This document shows positions 35,580-44,959 of a stretch of DNA of 64,000 nt, piece by piece. Position numbers and translations under genes: made by a program. Position 1 is the stretch's first letter. Every line of letters starts with the position of its first letter. Location: positions 62,001-126,000 of the forward strand of contig NZ_VDGT01000015.1 in assembly GCF_006335015.1 (NCBI RefSeq), given 5' to 3'. Origin of the DNA: Streptomyces sedi. GTDB taxonomy: Bacteria; Actinomycetota; Actinomycetes; Streptomycetales; Streptomycetaceae. Below the pieces are notes generated by a model. That model was not told the DNA's origin. It did no database searches and worked only from the letters and a program-made list of their open reading frames with translations.

Positions 35580-35639
35580 ATGGACCTCCTCACCAACGTG
35601 CTCGCCGGCCTCGTCCACTTCGTGGGCTGGCTGGTCTGA
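35580..35639 (+). CDS. 19-residue hydrophobic microprotein
   Basis: An ATG 8 nt after AAGGA opens a 19-codon frame ending in TGA: MDLLTNVLAGLVHFVGWLV. It is one amphipathic or membrane-inserting helix with an acidic first residue and no basic residue except one His. A 20-bp hairpin terminator follows 17 bp after the stop, so the frame is framed by normal gene signals. I recognise no named family; a membrane microprotein or small regulator of a membrane partner is possible. Confidence 0.6.
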   Translation: MDLLTNVLAGLVHFVGWLV

Positions 35640-35656
35640 CCCACGGGTCCCCGCAC

Positions 35657-35703
35657 AGGGGTCGGCCCCCGCCCGGAGTCCCACCGGGCGGGGGCCGACC
35701 CCT
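35657..35703. terminator. 20-bp stem terminator
   Basis: Arms 35657-35676 and 35684-35703 pair without mismatch around a 7-nt loop, one of the strongest hairpins in the window. It follows the microprotein and lies just beyond the 3' end of the convergent SMR gene, so it can serve both directions. Confidence 0.9.
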
Positions 35704-35737
35704 TCTCCGCTCTTTCCGCGCTCGCTCCCCGCCCGCC

Positions 35738-36055
35738 TCAGTGGCTGGTGAGCTTCAGGCCGACGACGCAGCCGACGAGGCCGAGCAGCAGCAGCACCCG
35801 CAACGGGGAGACGGCCTCGTCCCCCGAGGCCATCGCGTAGGCCGCGGTCAGGGAAGCCCCGATCGCCACCCACACCGCGTAGCCGGTGCCGACGGGCACG
35901 GTGCGCAGCGCGAACGCCAACCCGGCCATGCTGGCGGCCAGCGCGACGGCGAAGACCGCCGTCGGCCAGGGCCGGCTGAACCCCTGCGACCTGCCCAGCG
36001 CCGTTGCCCACACGGCCTCAAGAAACCCGGAGACCACAAGAACGATCCACGCCAT
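35738..36055 (-). CDS. gdx: Guanidinium exporter, SMR family (Gdx/SugE)
   Basis: 105 residues with four membrane helices. The SugE/Gdx signature is seen in SGFLEAVWATALGRSQGF (with the essential Glu13), SMAGLAFALRTVPVGTGYAVWVAIG and a short C-terminal helix. Gdx dimers exchange guanidinium for protons. A guanidine-III riboswitch lies in its 5' leader, which strongly supports this substrate over quaternary-ammonium drugs. The ATG follows GGGAG. Confidence 0.95.
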   Translation of the reverse strand: MAWIVLVVSGFLEAVWATALGRSQGFSRPWPTAVFAVALAASMAGLAFALRTVPVGTGYAVWVAIGASLTAAYAMASGDEAVSPLRVLLLLGLVGCVVGLKLTSH

Positions 36056-36072
36056 GACGACGACAACTCCCT

Positions 36073-36113
36073 GTGCCGTCTTGTCATGGCTGGGTACGGC
36101 ACCCTCGTCCAGG
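36073..36113 (-). promoter_or_regulatory. Guanidine-III (ykkC-III) riboswitch
   Basis: The - strand leader of gdx reads CCTGGACGAGGGTGCCGT, ACCCAGCC, ATGACAAGACGGCAC in order. It keeps the GGACGAGG, CCGTACCC and GACAAGACGG blocks of the class-III aptamer. Helices CTGG/CCAG and GTGCCGT/ACGGCAC pair with changes that preserve pairing compared with the Thermobifida version I remember. The aptamer 3' end is 2-3 nt from the GGGAG ribosome site, so guanidine binding probably controls access to it. Confidence 0.93.
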
Positions 36114-36220
36114 AGCCGGTCGGGCTCTGCCGCGAGTTTCGCACAGCGACGCGCCCGGGGCGATGCCGACCGGGCGCGTCGGGGCCGCCGTGACGGGGGC
36201 GGCCCGGGTGGGGCGGGGCG

Positions 36221-36715
36221 TCAGTGGCTCTCACCGGCGTCCGCCGCGCGCTTCAGGGACGCCTCGATCTCGGCCTCGGCCTCGGTGCGGCCCACCCAGT
36301 TGGCGCCCTCGACGGACTTGCCGGGCTCCAGGTCCTTGTACACCTCGAAGAAGTGCTGGATCTCCAGCCGGTCGAACTCGCTCACGTGGTGGATGTCCCG
36401 CAGGTGCTCCATGCGCGGGTCGGACGCCGGCACGCACAGCAGCTTGTCGTCGCCGCCGGCCTCGTCCCGCATCCGGAACATGCCGATCGCGCGGCACAGG
36501 ATCAGACAGCCGGGGAACGTCGGCTCGTCCAGCAGCACCAGCGCGTCCAACGGGTCGCCGTCCTCGCCGAGGGTGCCGTCGACATAGCCGTAGTCGGCCG
36601 GGTAGACGGTCGAGGTGAACAGGTGGCGGTCCAGCCGGATGCGACCCGTTTTGTGGTCCACCTCGTACTTGTTCCGCGATCCCTTCGGAATCTCGATGGT
36701 GACGTCGAACTCCAC
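36221..36715 (-). CDS. ppa: Inorganic pyrophosphatase
   Basis: 164 residues, family I. Hydrolyses pyrophosphate in the cytoplasm and pulls biosynthetic reactions forward. The active-site signature [18 protein letters not shown] has the three catalytic Asp, and [24 protein letters not shown] and [12 protein letters not shown] are further conserved segments. It is divergent from dacB, 67 bp apart. Confidence 0.97.
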   Translation of the reverse strand: MEFDVTIEIPKGSRNKYEVDHKTGRIRLDRHLFTSTVYPADYGYVDGTLGEDGDPLDALVLLDEPTFPGCLILCRAIGMFRMRDEAGGDDKLLCVPASDPRMEHLRDIHHVSEFDRLEIQHFFEVYKDLEPGKSVEGANWVGRTEAEAEIEASLKRAADAGESH

Positions 36716-36782
36716 TGGGTGGTCTCCTTAACCGATCTACACACGCGACAGGTGGTTAAGTGTCTCTCACGCCGCCATCGGT

Positions 36783-38222
36783 ATGCGAAAGGGGCTGGTC
36801 GGTACCGTGCGATGGGCAGCTCAGATGGTACGTCGCCACCGTTCCGTGGGCCGGCTCGCGGTCGGGGCCGGCGCAGCGGGCCTCGCGCTGGCCGCCGGGC
36901 TCGTCGCGCTGGCCGGGCCCTGGGACGGAGGGCAGCGCGCCTCCGAACGCGACCAGGCCGAGGCGGCCGAGCTGGAACGCGGGCAGCTGACGGCCGAACG
37001 GCTGGCCGGCGGCACACCGGCCGCCCCCGCCGTGCTCAGCCCCCTCGACGGCAGCGCCGCCGCGCCCTCGGCCGAGGTGCTCACCCGCACCCTCACCCCG
37101 CTGCTGGAGGCCGACGAACTGGGCGAGGAGGCCACCGGCGCCGTGATCGACGTGACCTCGGGGACCGTGCTCTTCGAACGCGGCGTCACCGCCGCCCGCG
37201 CCCCCGCCTCGACCGTCAAGGTCGTCACCGCGGCGGTCGCGCTCGACACCCTCGGCCCGCACCACCAGCTGACCACCCGCACCGTCGTCGACGCCGAAGC
37301 CGGCCGCGTCTTCCTGGTCGGCGGCGGCGACACCACGCTGACCGCGAGCGACCTCCAGGGGCTGGCCGACCGCACCGCACGCGCGCTCGCCGGACTCGAC
37401 CTGGACAGGGTCGGCGTCGCCTACGACGTCTCCGCCTACGCCGCCGAGACTCACCCGATCGGCGTCAACCCCAACATCGCGCCCATCACCCCGCTCCAGG
37501 TCAACGCGGGCCGCCTCGACGACAGCACCCACGGCCCCGCCGAGCGTTCCACCGACCCGGCGAAGGACGCGGCGCGGGCGTTCGCCGAACGGCTGGCCAC
37601 CGCCGGCATCACCGTGAAGGGCGGGGTCCGCGAGGCCACCGCGCCCGAGGGCGCCGCGCACCTGGCCGAGCACCGCTCGGCGCCGGTCGCCTCCCTGGTC
37701 GAGCGGATGCTGACCGACAGCGACAACGACCTGGCGGAGGCGCTGGCCCGGGTGACGGCCGTCGCCGGCGACCAGCCGGGAACCGCGGGCGGCGTCGCCA
37801 GGGCCCTGACCGAAGGCGCGGAGGCGCTGGGCGCGCCGCTGGACTCCGTGCGGTTCGTCGACGCGAGCGGGCTCGACCGGGACGGCCGCGTCACGGCCGG
37901 GCTGCTCACGGCCGTGCTCGCCGCGGCGGCCGACCAGGAACGGCCCGAGCTGCGGCCCGCGCTGACCGGGCTGCCGGTCGCTGGCTTCACCGGCACCTTG
38001 ACCAACCGCTACGACGACGGGGACGGCGCGGGCGGCGCCGGCGTGGTCCGCGCCAAGACGGGCACGCTGACGGGCGTCAACACGCTGGCCGGCACGGCGA
38101 CGACGGCCGACGGCCGGGTGCTCGCGTTCGCCTTCATGGCGGCGGACACGCGCGACGCCGAGGCCGCCCAGGAAGCGCTCGACACGGCGGCCAGCGCGCT
38201 GGCCGCCCTCTCGGTGACCTGA
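36783..38222 (+). CDS. dacB: D-alanyl-D-alanine carboxypeptidase/endopeptidase (PBP4, class C)
   Basis: 479 residues. A membrane signal-anchor lies at 22-46. Penicillin-binding motifs are S-T-V-K at 143-146 (catalytic Ser143), SDN in LTDSDNDLAEAL, and KTG in VRAKTGTLTGVNTLAG near 420. It trims D-Ala or cross-links of peptidoglycan outside the membrane. The ATG at 36783 is used; no strong ribosome site is visible. It is the first of a co-directional housekeeping run that continues to folE. Confidence 0.95.
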   Translation: MRKGLVGTVRWAAQMVRRHRSVGRLAVGAGAAGLALAAGLVALAGPWDGGQRASERDQAEAAELERGQLTAERLAGGTPAAPAVLSPLDGSAAAPSAEVLTRTLTPLLEADELGEEATGAVIDVTSGTVLFERGVTAARAPASTVKVVTAAVALDTLGPHHQLTTRTVVDAEAGRVFLVGGGDTTLTASDLQGLADRTARALAGLDLDRVGVAYDVSAYAAETHPIGVNPNIAPITPLQVNAGRLDDSTHGPAERSTDPAKDAARAFAERLATAGITVKGGVREATAPEGAAHLAEHRSAPVASLVERMLTDSDNDLAEALARVTAVAGDQPGTAGGVARALTEGAEALGAPLDSVRFVDASGLDRDGRVTAGLLTAVLAAAADQERPELRPALTGLPVAGFTGTLTNRYDDGDGAGGAGVVRAKTGTLTGVNTLAGTATTADGRVLAFAFMAADTRDAEAAQEALDTAASALAALSVT

Positions 38223-38269
38223 GCCCACCCGGCGCGGACCTCGACCACGCACCCGGGTGGCCCGGCGCG

Positions 38270-38430
38270 GTTGTCGTCCGCGGCCCGCCACGGATGCACC
38301 GCGCAGTTCCCCGCGCCCCTGATCTGGCCGGCGCCCGCGGTCAGGTGCGGGTCCGCCTCCGCCGGTGACGGCCCCCAAAGGGGCGCGGGGAACTGCGCGG
38401 GTGACCCGCTGCCGGGGCGAGGACGACAAC
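38270..38430. repeat. Inverted pair of dispersed repeat modules
   Basis: Module 38270-38320 runs from GTTGTCGTCC to GCGCAGTTCCCCGCGCCCCT. Module 38379-38430 is the same in reverse, ending GGACGACAAC. Together they form a large potential hairpin filling the dacB-protease gap. The 20-bp core recurs five more times between 44.7 and 51.3 kb. Confidence 0.85.
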
Positions 38431-38513
38431 GCACCCCGGCCACCCCGTGCCCCCGAGCCGCCCCCGGCCGGAGGCCTATCCGGTTTTCGGGCGCGCACCG
38501 TACCGTGGGAAGC

Positions 38514-39701
38514 ATGACGAGCCTCGGCGGTACCGACCTGGTGGACTGGAATCTCGCGGTGTCCACGGCGACCCGCTTCGCGCGGCCGGGCCCCGAGGTG
38601 GGCCGGGACGAGGCGCGGGCCGTGGTCGCCGAGTTGCGCGCCCACGCGACCGCGGCGGAGGGGCACGTCCGCGGCTACACGCGGCTGGACTCGGGAACGG
38701 TGGACACCCCGGTGCTGGTCGTGGACCGGCCCGGCTGGGTGCGGGCCAACGTCGCCGGGTTCCGCGAGGTGCTCCAGCCGTTGATGACCCGGATGCGGGA
38801 ACGCCGCTCCGCCTCTCCCGGCGGCGGGATGCTGACGGCCGTCGGCGGGAAGGTCACCGGCGTCGAGGTCGGGATGCTGCTGGCGTTCCTCTCCTCCCGC
38901 GTGCTGGGCCAGTACGAGACCTTCGCGCCCGCCACCTCCGCGCTGCCGGCCGGCGGCCCGGGCGCCCGGGCCGGGCGGCTGCTGCTGGTGGCGCCGAACA
39001 TCGTGCAGGTGGAGCGCGAACTCGACGTGGACCCGCACGACTTCAGGCTCTGGGTTTGCCTCCACGAGGAGACCCACCGCACCCAGTTCACGGCGGTGCC
39101 GTGGCTGCGCGACCACCTGGAGAGCGAGATCCAGGCGTTTCTCGCCGAGGCCGACGTGGACCCGGCGACGCTGGTCGAACGGATCAGGCAGGCGTTCTCC
39201 TCGCTGACCGGGCGCGGCGGTCAGGAGGCAGGGCGCGAGGCGGCGCCCGTCGAGCCCGCTGAGGAGGGGACCTCCGGCGACCTCGGCATCGTGGACCTGG
39301 TGCAGACGCCGGCGCAGCGGGAGATCCTGGAGCGGCTGACGGCCGTGATGTCGCTGCTCGAAGGGCACGCGGACCATGTGATGGACGCGGTGGGGCCCGA
39401 GGTGGTGCCGTCCGTCGGGGAGATCAGGGAGAAGTTCACCCGCAGGCGGGAGGCGGGCGCCGGCCGGCTGGACCGGGCGCTGCGCCGGCTGCTGGGGCTG
39501 GACGCCAAGCTGCGGCAGTACAAGGACGGCGAACGTTTCGTCCGCACCGTCGTGGAGCGCGGCGGGATGGACGGGTTCAACAAGGTCTGGACCTCGCCCA
39601 ACACCCTTCCGACCAGGGACGAGATCGCCGACCCCGAGCGCTGGCTGACGCGGGTGCGGCCGGAGGGGTACGAGGGGATCCCCGGGGACGGCGCGGCCTG
39701 A
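38514..39701 (+). CDS. Zinc-dependent metalloprotease family protein (DUF2342)
   Basis: 395 residues. The motif HEETHRTQF gives the HExxH zinc site; downstream GHADHVMDAVG holds further candidate ligands. N-terminal DLVDWNLAVSTATRFARPGP and C-terminal RFVRTVVERGGMDGFNKVWTSP are hallmark segments of this actinobacterial family, structurally like a stand-alone metallopeptidase with unknown substrate. It sits between dacB and tilS, its conserved position in actinobacteria. Confidence 0.93.
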   Translation: MTSLGGTDLVDWNLAVSTATRFARPGPEVGRDEARAVVAELRAHATAAEGHVRGYTRLDSGTVDTPVLVVDRPGWVRANVAGFREVLQPLMTRMRERRSASPGGGMLTAVGGKVTGVEVGMLLAFLSSRVLGQYETFAPATSALPAGGPGARAGRLLLVAPNIVQVERELDVDPHDFRLWVCLHEETHRTQFTAVPWLRDHLESEIQAFLAEADVDPATLVERIRQAFSSLTGRGGQEAGREAAPVEPAEEGTSGDLGIVDLVQTPAQREILERLTAVMSLLEGHADHVMDAVGPEVVPSVGEIREKFTRRREAGAGRLDRALRRLLGLDAKLRQYKDGERFVRTVVERGGMDGFNKVWTSPNTLPTRDEIADPERWLTRVRPEGYEGIPGDGAA

Positions 39702-39882
39702 GGGGAGCGCGGCCCGGACGGTTCCCGCGGTGCCGCTGAATCACTCTTATGAGGGACCGTGGGCCGTGGGATGGCGTGCGATGCTCGGGTAACAGCCCTT
39801 CTCTGTCACCATTTACGCACCCTGCGTGACAGCCTCGCGTGAGGGTCCCCCTCAGCCACTCTGCGGAAAGAAGTGATTCGGA

Positions 39883-40965
39883 ATGGGTCCCCATCCCGCG
39901 GTCGCCGCGATACGCCTGGCGGTCCGCCGCGTGTTGCACGACATCCGTCACGACGTCGGCTCGCCCACCCCCCCGGGCCCCCCGCCCCTGGTGCTGGTGG
40001 CCTGCTCCGGAGGCGCCGACTCGATGGCCCTCGCCTCGGCGCTCGCCTTCGAGGCCCCGCGCCGCGGCCTGCGCGCCGGGGGCGTCACCGTCGACCACGG
40101 CCTCCAGCCGGGCTCCGACGTCAGGGCCCGCGAAGTCGCCGACCGCCTCAGCGAGTTGGGGCTCGACCCGGTGGAGGCGACCGCCGTCTCCGTGGGGCAC
40201 GACGGAGGCCCCGAGGCCGCCGCCCGCACCGCTCGCTACGCCGCGCTGGACGCCGCCGCCGAGCGTCACGGCGCCGCCGCCGTTCTCCTCGGACACACCA
40301 GGGACGACCAGGCCGAGACGGTGCTGCTCGGCCTCGCCCGCGGCTCCGGCACCCGCTCGCTCGCCGGGATGGCCGCCGTCTTCGCCGGCATCGGCGCCGT
40401 CCCCGACGCCGTCGCCCCGCGCTACCGCCGCCCGTTCCTCGCCGTCGACCGGCAGACCACCCGCAGGGCCTGCCTGGTCCAGTCGATCCCCGTCTGGGAC
40501 GACCCGCACAACTCCGACCCCGGCTTCACCAGGTCCCGCGTGCGTCACGAGGCGCTGCCCGTGCTGGAGAAGGCGCTCGGCCGGGGCGTCGTCGAGGCGC
40601 TGGCGCGCACGGCGCAGCTCTCCCGGGACGACGCGGACGCGTTGGACGCCTGGGCCGGCCAGGCGCAGCGCGCCGCGACCGGCCCGGACGGCGCGCTGGA
40701 GATCGCCGCGCTCCGCGACCTGCCGGCGGCCGTGCGCCGGCGCGTGCTGCGCCGCGCGGCGATCGCCGCCGGCGCTCCGGCGGGCTCGCTCTTCGCCCGG
40801 CACATCGAGGAGACCGACCGGCTGATCACCGCCTGGCACGGGCAGAGTCCGCTGAATCTGCCGGGCCGCGTCGAGGCGAGCAGGCAGGGTGGCAGACTTG
40901 TCCTCCAGCAGGCGAACAGGTGGGCCGACGATTCGGCCGTCGCGCCGGGGCGCCCTGCGGAGTAG
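39883..40965 (+). CDS. tilS: tRNA(Ile)-lysidine synthase
   Basis: 360 residues. The PP-loop is SGGADSMAL, followed by VDHGLQPGS and [29 protein letters not shown], all typical of TilS. It converts C34 of the minor Ile tRNA to lysidine, so that it reads AUA. The C-terminal extension is short compared with the E. coli enzyme, as usual for actinobacteria. A 37-bp gap leads to hpt; the two are probably co-transcribed. Confidence 0.96.
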   Translation: MGPHPAVAAIRLAVRRVLHDIRHDVGSPTPPGPPPLVLVACSGGADSMALASALAFEAPRRGLRAGGVTVDHGLQPGSDVRAREVADRLSELGLDPVEATAVSVGHDGGPEAAARTARYAALDAAAERHGAAAVLLGHTRDDQAETVLLGLARGSGTRSLAGMAAVFAGIGAVPDAVAPRYRRPFLAVDRQTTRRACLVQSIPVWDDPHNSDPGFTRSRVRHEALPVLEKALGRGVVEALARTAQLSRDDADALDAWAGQAQRAATGPDGALEIAALRDLPAAVRRRVLRRAAIAAGAPAGSLFARHIEETDRLITAWHGQSPLNLPGRVEASRQGGRLVLQQANRWADDSAVAPGRPAE

Positions 40966-41002
40966 AGCGAGTAGCCGACGGCAGTTAGGCCAGTAGAGAG
41001 CA

Positions 41003-41566
41003 GTGGCACGGGTGCGAGAGTCAGATCTGGGGGCCGACCTGGAGTCGGTGCTCATCACCAGGGAACAGATCGACGCCAGGCTCGGGGAGTTGGCCGCCGA
41101 GATCGACGCCAGATACGCGGGCCAGGAGGTGCTCCTGGTCGGGGTGCTGAAGGGCGCGGTGATGGTCATGGCCGACCTCGCCCGCGCCCTTTCCTCGCCG
41201 GTCACCATGGACTGGATGGCGGTGTCCTCCTACGGCGCCGGCACCCAGTCCTCCGGGGTGGTCCGCATCCTCAAGGACCTCGACGAGGACATCGCCGGAC
41301 GGCACGTCCTGATCGTCGAGGACATCATCGACTCCGGTCTCACGCTCTCCTGGCTGCTGACCAACCTGGGCTCCAGGGAACCGGCCTCGCTGCGGATCTG
41401 TTCGCTGCTGCGCAAGCCGGACGCGGCGAAGGTCGACATCGACGTGGAATGGGTGGGTTTCGACATCCCGAACGAGTTCGTCGTCGGCTACGGTCTCGAC
41501 TACGCCGAGAAGTACCGGAATCTCCCCTTCGTCGGCACGCTCGCCCCGCACGTGTACGGCGAGTGA
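41003..41566 (+). CDS. hpt: Hypoxanthine phosphoribosyltransferase
   Basis: 187 residues. The PRPP-binding loop is [32 protein letters not shown] and DWMAVSSYG are the other family motifs. It salvages hypoxanthine and guanine to IMP and GMP. The GTG start has only a weak GAGAG ribosome site. The order tilS-hpt-ftsH-folE is conserved widely in bacteria. Confidence 0.97.
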   Translation: MARVRESDLGADLESVLITREQIDARLGELAAEIDARYAGQEVLLVGVLKGAVMVMADLARALSSPVTMDWMAVSSYGAGTQSSGVVRILKDLDEDIAGRHVLIVEDIIDSGLTLSWLLTNLGSREPASLRICSLLRKPDAAKVDIDVEWVGFDIPNEFVVGYGLDYAEKYRNLPFVGTLAPHVYGE

Positions 41567-41761
41567 ACGGGAACCCGGACCGCCCCCTCTCCGTTGAGTG
41601 GGGGGAGGCGATCCGTGCCCGGTGCCCGGCAGCGCCGAGCGGTGATGCTGGGGTACCGTCGCGTTGTACAGCTCAGCTGAGTCAAGGCCGGGCGCAGATC
41701 GGCCGACACTAGGACACCCGCGCGCACAGCAGAGCCCGTCCGGGAGCGGCTGTGCCTCTAC

Positions 41762-43831
41762 GTGGCAGGAGGGACGGGGCCGCGCCGCCCCGTATGGATA
41801 GACGTGAAGCGCTATTTCCGTGGGCCAGTGATGTGGATCGTTCTGGCCGTCCTCGCCGTGATTCTGCTGATGCAGGTGTTCAGCTCTTCCGAGGGCTACA
41901 AGAAGGTGGACACCGGCGAGGTCGTCCAGGCGATCAACCAGAACCAGGTCAGGTCGGCCGAGCTGACCACCGGTGACGAGCAGACGATCAAGATCGAGCT
42001 GGCCGAGGGCCAGGAGATCGAGGGCAGCGACAAGGTCAAGGCCGACTACATCGACGGCCAGGGCGAGGACCTCGCGAGGAACCTCCAGTCGAAGTTCCAG
42101 GACGACGAGCTGGCCGACGGGTACACCGTTTCGCCCAAGTCGCAGAACCCGTTCGTCGGGATGCTGCTGACCATCCTCCCCTTCCTGCTGATCATCGTGG
42201 TCTTCCTGTTCCTGATGAACCAGATGCAGGGCGGCGGCTCCCGGGTGATGAACTTCGGGAAGTCCAAGGCCAAGCTCATCACCAAGGACACCCCCAAGAC
42301 CACGTTCGACGACGTCGCCGGCTCGGACGAGGCGGTGGAGGAGCTGCACGAGATCAAGGAGTTCCTCCAGGAGCCCGCGAAGTTCCAGGCGGTCGGCGCC
42401 AAGATCCCCAAGGGCGTGCTGCTCTACGGCCCGCCCGGCACCGGCAAGACGCTGCTGGCCCGCGCGGTGGCGGGCGAGGCCGGGGTGCCGTTCTACTCCA
42501 TCTCCGGCTCGGACTTCGTCGAGATGTTCGTGGGCGTCGGCGCCTCCCGGGTCCGCGACCTGTTCGAGCAGGCCAAGGCCAACGCCCCGGCGATCGTCTT
42601 CGTCGACGAGATCGACGCCGTCGGCCGCCACCGCGGCGCCGGCATGGGCGGCGGTCACGACGAGCGGGAGCAGACCCTCAACCAGCTGCTGGTCGAGATG
42701 GACGGCTTCGACGTCAAGGGCGGCGTGATCCTGATCGCCGCCACCAACCGCCCGGACATCCTCGACCCGGCGCTGCTGCGCCCCGGCCGCTTCGACCGGC
42801 AGATCGCCGTGGACCGGCCGGACATGCAGGGCCGGCTTGAGATCCTCAAGGTCCACCAGAAGGGCAAGCCGGTCGCCCCCGACGTCGACCTGTCGGCCGT
42901 CGCCCGGCGCACCCCCGGCTTCACCGGTGCCGACCTGAACAACGTGCTCAACGAGGCGGCGCTGCTGGCCGCCCGCGGTGACGCCAAGCTGATCGACAAC
43001 AAGTTCCTCGACGAGGCGATCGACCGGGTCGTGGCCGGACCGCAGAAGCGCACCCGGATCATGAGCCAGAAGGAGAAGATGATCACCGCGTACCACGAGG
43101 GCGGACACGCCCTGGTGGCCGCCGCGTCGCCCAACAGCGACCCCGTGCACAAGGTGACCATCCTCTCCAGGGGCCGCGCCCTCGGCTACACCATGGTGCT
43201 GCCGGAGGAGGACAAGTACTCCACCACGCGGAACGAGATGCTGGACCGCCTGGCGTACATGATGGGTGGCCGCGCCGCCGAGGAGCTGGTCTTCCACGAC
43301 CCGACCACCGGCGCCGGCGACGACATCGAGAAGGCCACCTCCACGGCCCGCTCCATGGTCACCCAGTACGGCATGACCGAGCGGCTGGGCGCGATCAAGT
43401 TCGGCAGCGACAACTCCGAGCCGTTCCTCGGCAAGGAGATGAGCCACCAGCGCGACTACTCCGAGGAGGTCGCCGGGCTGGTGGACGAGGAGGTCAAGAA
43501 GCTCATCGAGTCCGCGCACAACGAGGCGTGGGAGATCCTCGTGGAGAACCGGGACGTCCTCGACAACCTGGTGCTCGCGCTGCTGGAGCGGGAGACGCTG
43601 AACAAGGAGGACCTGGCCGAGGTCTTCCGCCCGGTGGTCAAGCGCCCGCCGCGGCCCGCGTGGACGGGTTCCACCCGTCGCGCCCCCTCGACCAGGCCGC
43701 CGGTCAGCTTCCCCACCAAGGAGATCAGCATGGCCAACGGCTCGGCCCCCGGCATCGCGGACGGCGCGGGGGTGGAGAGCGGCGGCCAGCCCTCGCTGGA
43801 GAAGTCCCCCGAGCCCCGGCCGGAGGACTGA
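41762..43831 (+). CDS. ftsH: ATP-dependent zinc metalloprotease FtsH
   Basis: 689 residues. Two membrane helices ([38 protein letters not shown]) flank an extracytoplasmic domain. The AAA module has Walker A GPPGTGKT at 223-230, Walker [16 protein letters not shown] and the SRH ([18 protein letters not shown]). The zinc site HEGGH starts at residue 445. It degrades unfolded and regulatory membrane proteins. GTG 41762 gives the full frame; GTG 41804 ([11 protein letters not shown]) is a plausible shorter start. The acidic, Pro-rich C-terminal tail is disordered. Confidence 0.97.
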   Translation: MAGGTGPRRPVWIDVKRYFRGPVMWIVLAVLAVILLMQVFSSSEGYKKVDTGEVVQAINQNQVRSAELTTGDEQTIKIELAEGQEIEGSDKVKADYIDGQGEDLARNLQSKFQDDELADGYTVSPKSQNPFVGMLLTILPFLLIIVVFLFLMNQMQGGGSRVMNFGKSKAKLITKDTPKTTFDDVAGSDEAVEELHEIKEFLQEPAKFQAVGAKIPKGVLLYGPPGTGKTLLARAVAGEAGVPFYSISGSDFVEMFVGVGASRVRDLFEQAKANAPAIVFVDEIDAVGRHRGAGMGGGHDEREQTLNQLLVEMDGFDVKGGVILIAATNRPDILDPALLRPGRFDRQIAVDRPDMQGRLEILKVHQKGKPVAPDVDLSAVARRTPGFTGADLNNVLNEAALLAARGDAKLIDNKFLDEAIDRVVAGPQKRTRIMSQKEKMITAYHEGGHALVAAASPNSDPVHKVTILSRGRALGYTMVLPEEDKYSTTRNEMLDRLAYMMGGRAAEELVFHDPTTGAGDDIEKATSTARSMVTQYGMTERLGAIKFGSDNSEPFLGKEMSHQRDYSEEVAGLVDEEVKKLIESAHNEAWEILVENRDVLDNLVLALLERETLNKEDLAEVFRPVVKRPPRPAWTGSTRRAPSTRPPVSFPTKEISMANGSAPGIADGAGVESGGQPSLEKSPEPRPED

Positions 43832-43865
43832 GCGCCCGCTTTCACCTTTCGACCCGGAATGCTCC

Positions 43866-43899
43866 CCGCGCCCCTCACGTTCTAAGGTGAGGGGCGCGG
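43866..43899. terminator. 13-bp hairpin between ftsH and folE
   Basis: CCGCGCCCCTCAC and GTGAGGGGCGCGG pair perfectly around GTTCTAAG. It lies 35 bp after the ftsH stop and about 58 bp before folE. It may end the ftsH transcript partly, letting folE be read through or from its own promoter. Confidence 0.7.
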
Positions 43900-43956
43900 T
43901 CCCGTCTCTGTGGGCCCCGCAGCGAGGGCATCCCGTCGTGAGGAACGAGGAGCGGT

Positions 43957-44574
43957 ATGACTGACCCGGTGTCGTGGACGGGTGGGGAGCGGGCACCGGG
44001 GCGGATCGGCGCCTTCGACGAGAAGCGCGCCGAGAACGCGGTCAGGGAGCTGCTGCTCGCCGTGGGCGAGGACCCGGACCGCGAGGGGCTGCGGGACACC
44101 CCGGCCCGCGTGGCCAGGGCCTACCGGGAGATCTTCGCCGGGCTGTGGCAGCGCCCCGAGGACGTGCTGACCACGACGTTCGATCTGGGCCACGACGAGA
44201 TGGTGCTGGTCAAGGACATCGAGGTGATGTCGACCTGCGAGCACCACCTGGTGCCGTTCGTGGGGGTGGCGCACATCGGCTACATCCCGTCCGGCTCCGG
44301 AAAGATCACCGGGCTCTCCAAGCTGGCCCGGCTGGTGGACGTCTTCGCCCGCCGGCCCCAGGTGCAGGAACGGCTGACCACCCAGGTCGCGGACTCGATG
44401 ATGCGCATCCTCGAACCACGCGGGGTCATCGTGGTGATGGAGTGCGAGCACATGTGCATGACCATGCGCGGGGTGCGCAAGCCGGGCGCGAAGACGACGA
44501 CCTCGGCGGTCCGCGGGCAGCTGCGCACCCCGGCGACGCGGGCCGAGGCGATGAGCCTGATCCTCGCGCGGTGA
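43957..44574 (+). CDS. folE: GTP cyclohydrolase I
   Basis: 205 residues. First enzyme of folate/pterin synthesis, turning GTP to dihydroneopterin triphosphate. Zinc ligands are in [11 protein letters not shown] and [20 protein letters not shown] and [17 protein letters not shown] are active-site segments. GAGGAGCGGT precedes the ATG. It follows ftsH in the same direction. The remaining fol genes are 7-9 kb away, beyond a repeat-bounded stretch. Confidence 0.97.
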   Translation: MTDPVSWTGGERAPGRIGAFDEKRAENAVRELLLAVGEDPDREGLRDTPARVARAYREIFAGLWQRPEDVLTTTFDLGHDEMVLVKDIEVMSTCEHHLVPFVGVAHIGYIPSGSGKITGLSKLARLVDVFARRPQVQERLTTQVADSMMRILEPRGVIVVMECEHMCMTMRGVRKPGAKTTTSAVRGQLRTPATRAEAMSLILAR

Positions 44575-44700
44575 CGCTGGCCGCTGGGGTCAGGCGACAG
44601 CGGCGCTGCGCTGGCTTGGTGGGTGGTCGTCCTCGGCCCGGTGTGTGGTTGCTCGCGCCCTTCCGCGCTGGTGGCGGTCTTGGACGCGTGGTGCATTTGT

Positions 44701-44793
44701 GGCGGGGGTTGGTCGACTACTGACCTTGCCGGTCTGGGTGGGTGGTCGTCCTCGGCCCGGTGTGTGGTTGCTCGCGCAGTTCCCCGCGCCCCT
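44701..44793 (+). repeat. Dispersed repeat module, copy B
   Basis: Reads GGCGGGGGTTGGTCGACTAC, then TGACCTTGCCGGTCTGGGTG, and ends in the 20-bp core GCGCAGTTCCCCGCGCCCCT (44774-44793). It is almost identical to copy D at 46443-46536. A shorter, decayed copy (CTTGGTGGGTGGTCGTCC to TTCCGCGC) lies at 44614-44667. Confidence 0.85.
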
Positions 44794-44845
44794 TCTCGGC
44801 CGGTGGGCGGCTTGGGGGCGCGGGGAACGGCGCGAATGCTGGGTG

Positions 44846-44936
44846 ACGGGGGTTGGTCGACTGCGGAGCTTCGTGGCTGGGTGGGGTGTCGTCCTTGGCC
44901 CGGTGCGTGGTTGCTCGCGCAGTTCCCCGCGCCCGT
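44846..44936 (+). repeat. Dispersed repeat module, copy C
   Basis: Same architecture as copy B: GACGGGGGTTGGTCGACTGC at the start, TCGTCCTTGGCCCGGTG in the middle, core at 44917-44936 with one mismatch. A tail CTCGGCCGGTGGGCGG after the core is also shared with copy B. Confidence 0.85.
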
Positions 44937-44959
44937 TCTCGGCCGGTGGGCGGTGCGGT

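Noticed and set aside
38270-38430. Inverted module pair as an insertion sequence
   Set aside because: No transposase frame lies between the arms and I found no flanking target duplication. The modules belong to the dispersed repeat family instead.
41672-41681. CTCAGCTGAG palindrome upstream of ftsH
   Set aside because: A single 10-bp palindrome without a partner or related regulator, expected by chance in a window of this size.
41021-43996. 991-codon open frame on the - strand
   Set aside because: It lies entirely antisense to hpt and ftsH, both with intact motifs. High GC leaves antisense frames open, and the translation is His/Val/Gly-rich without any domain.
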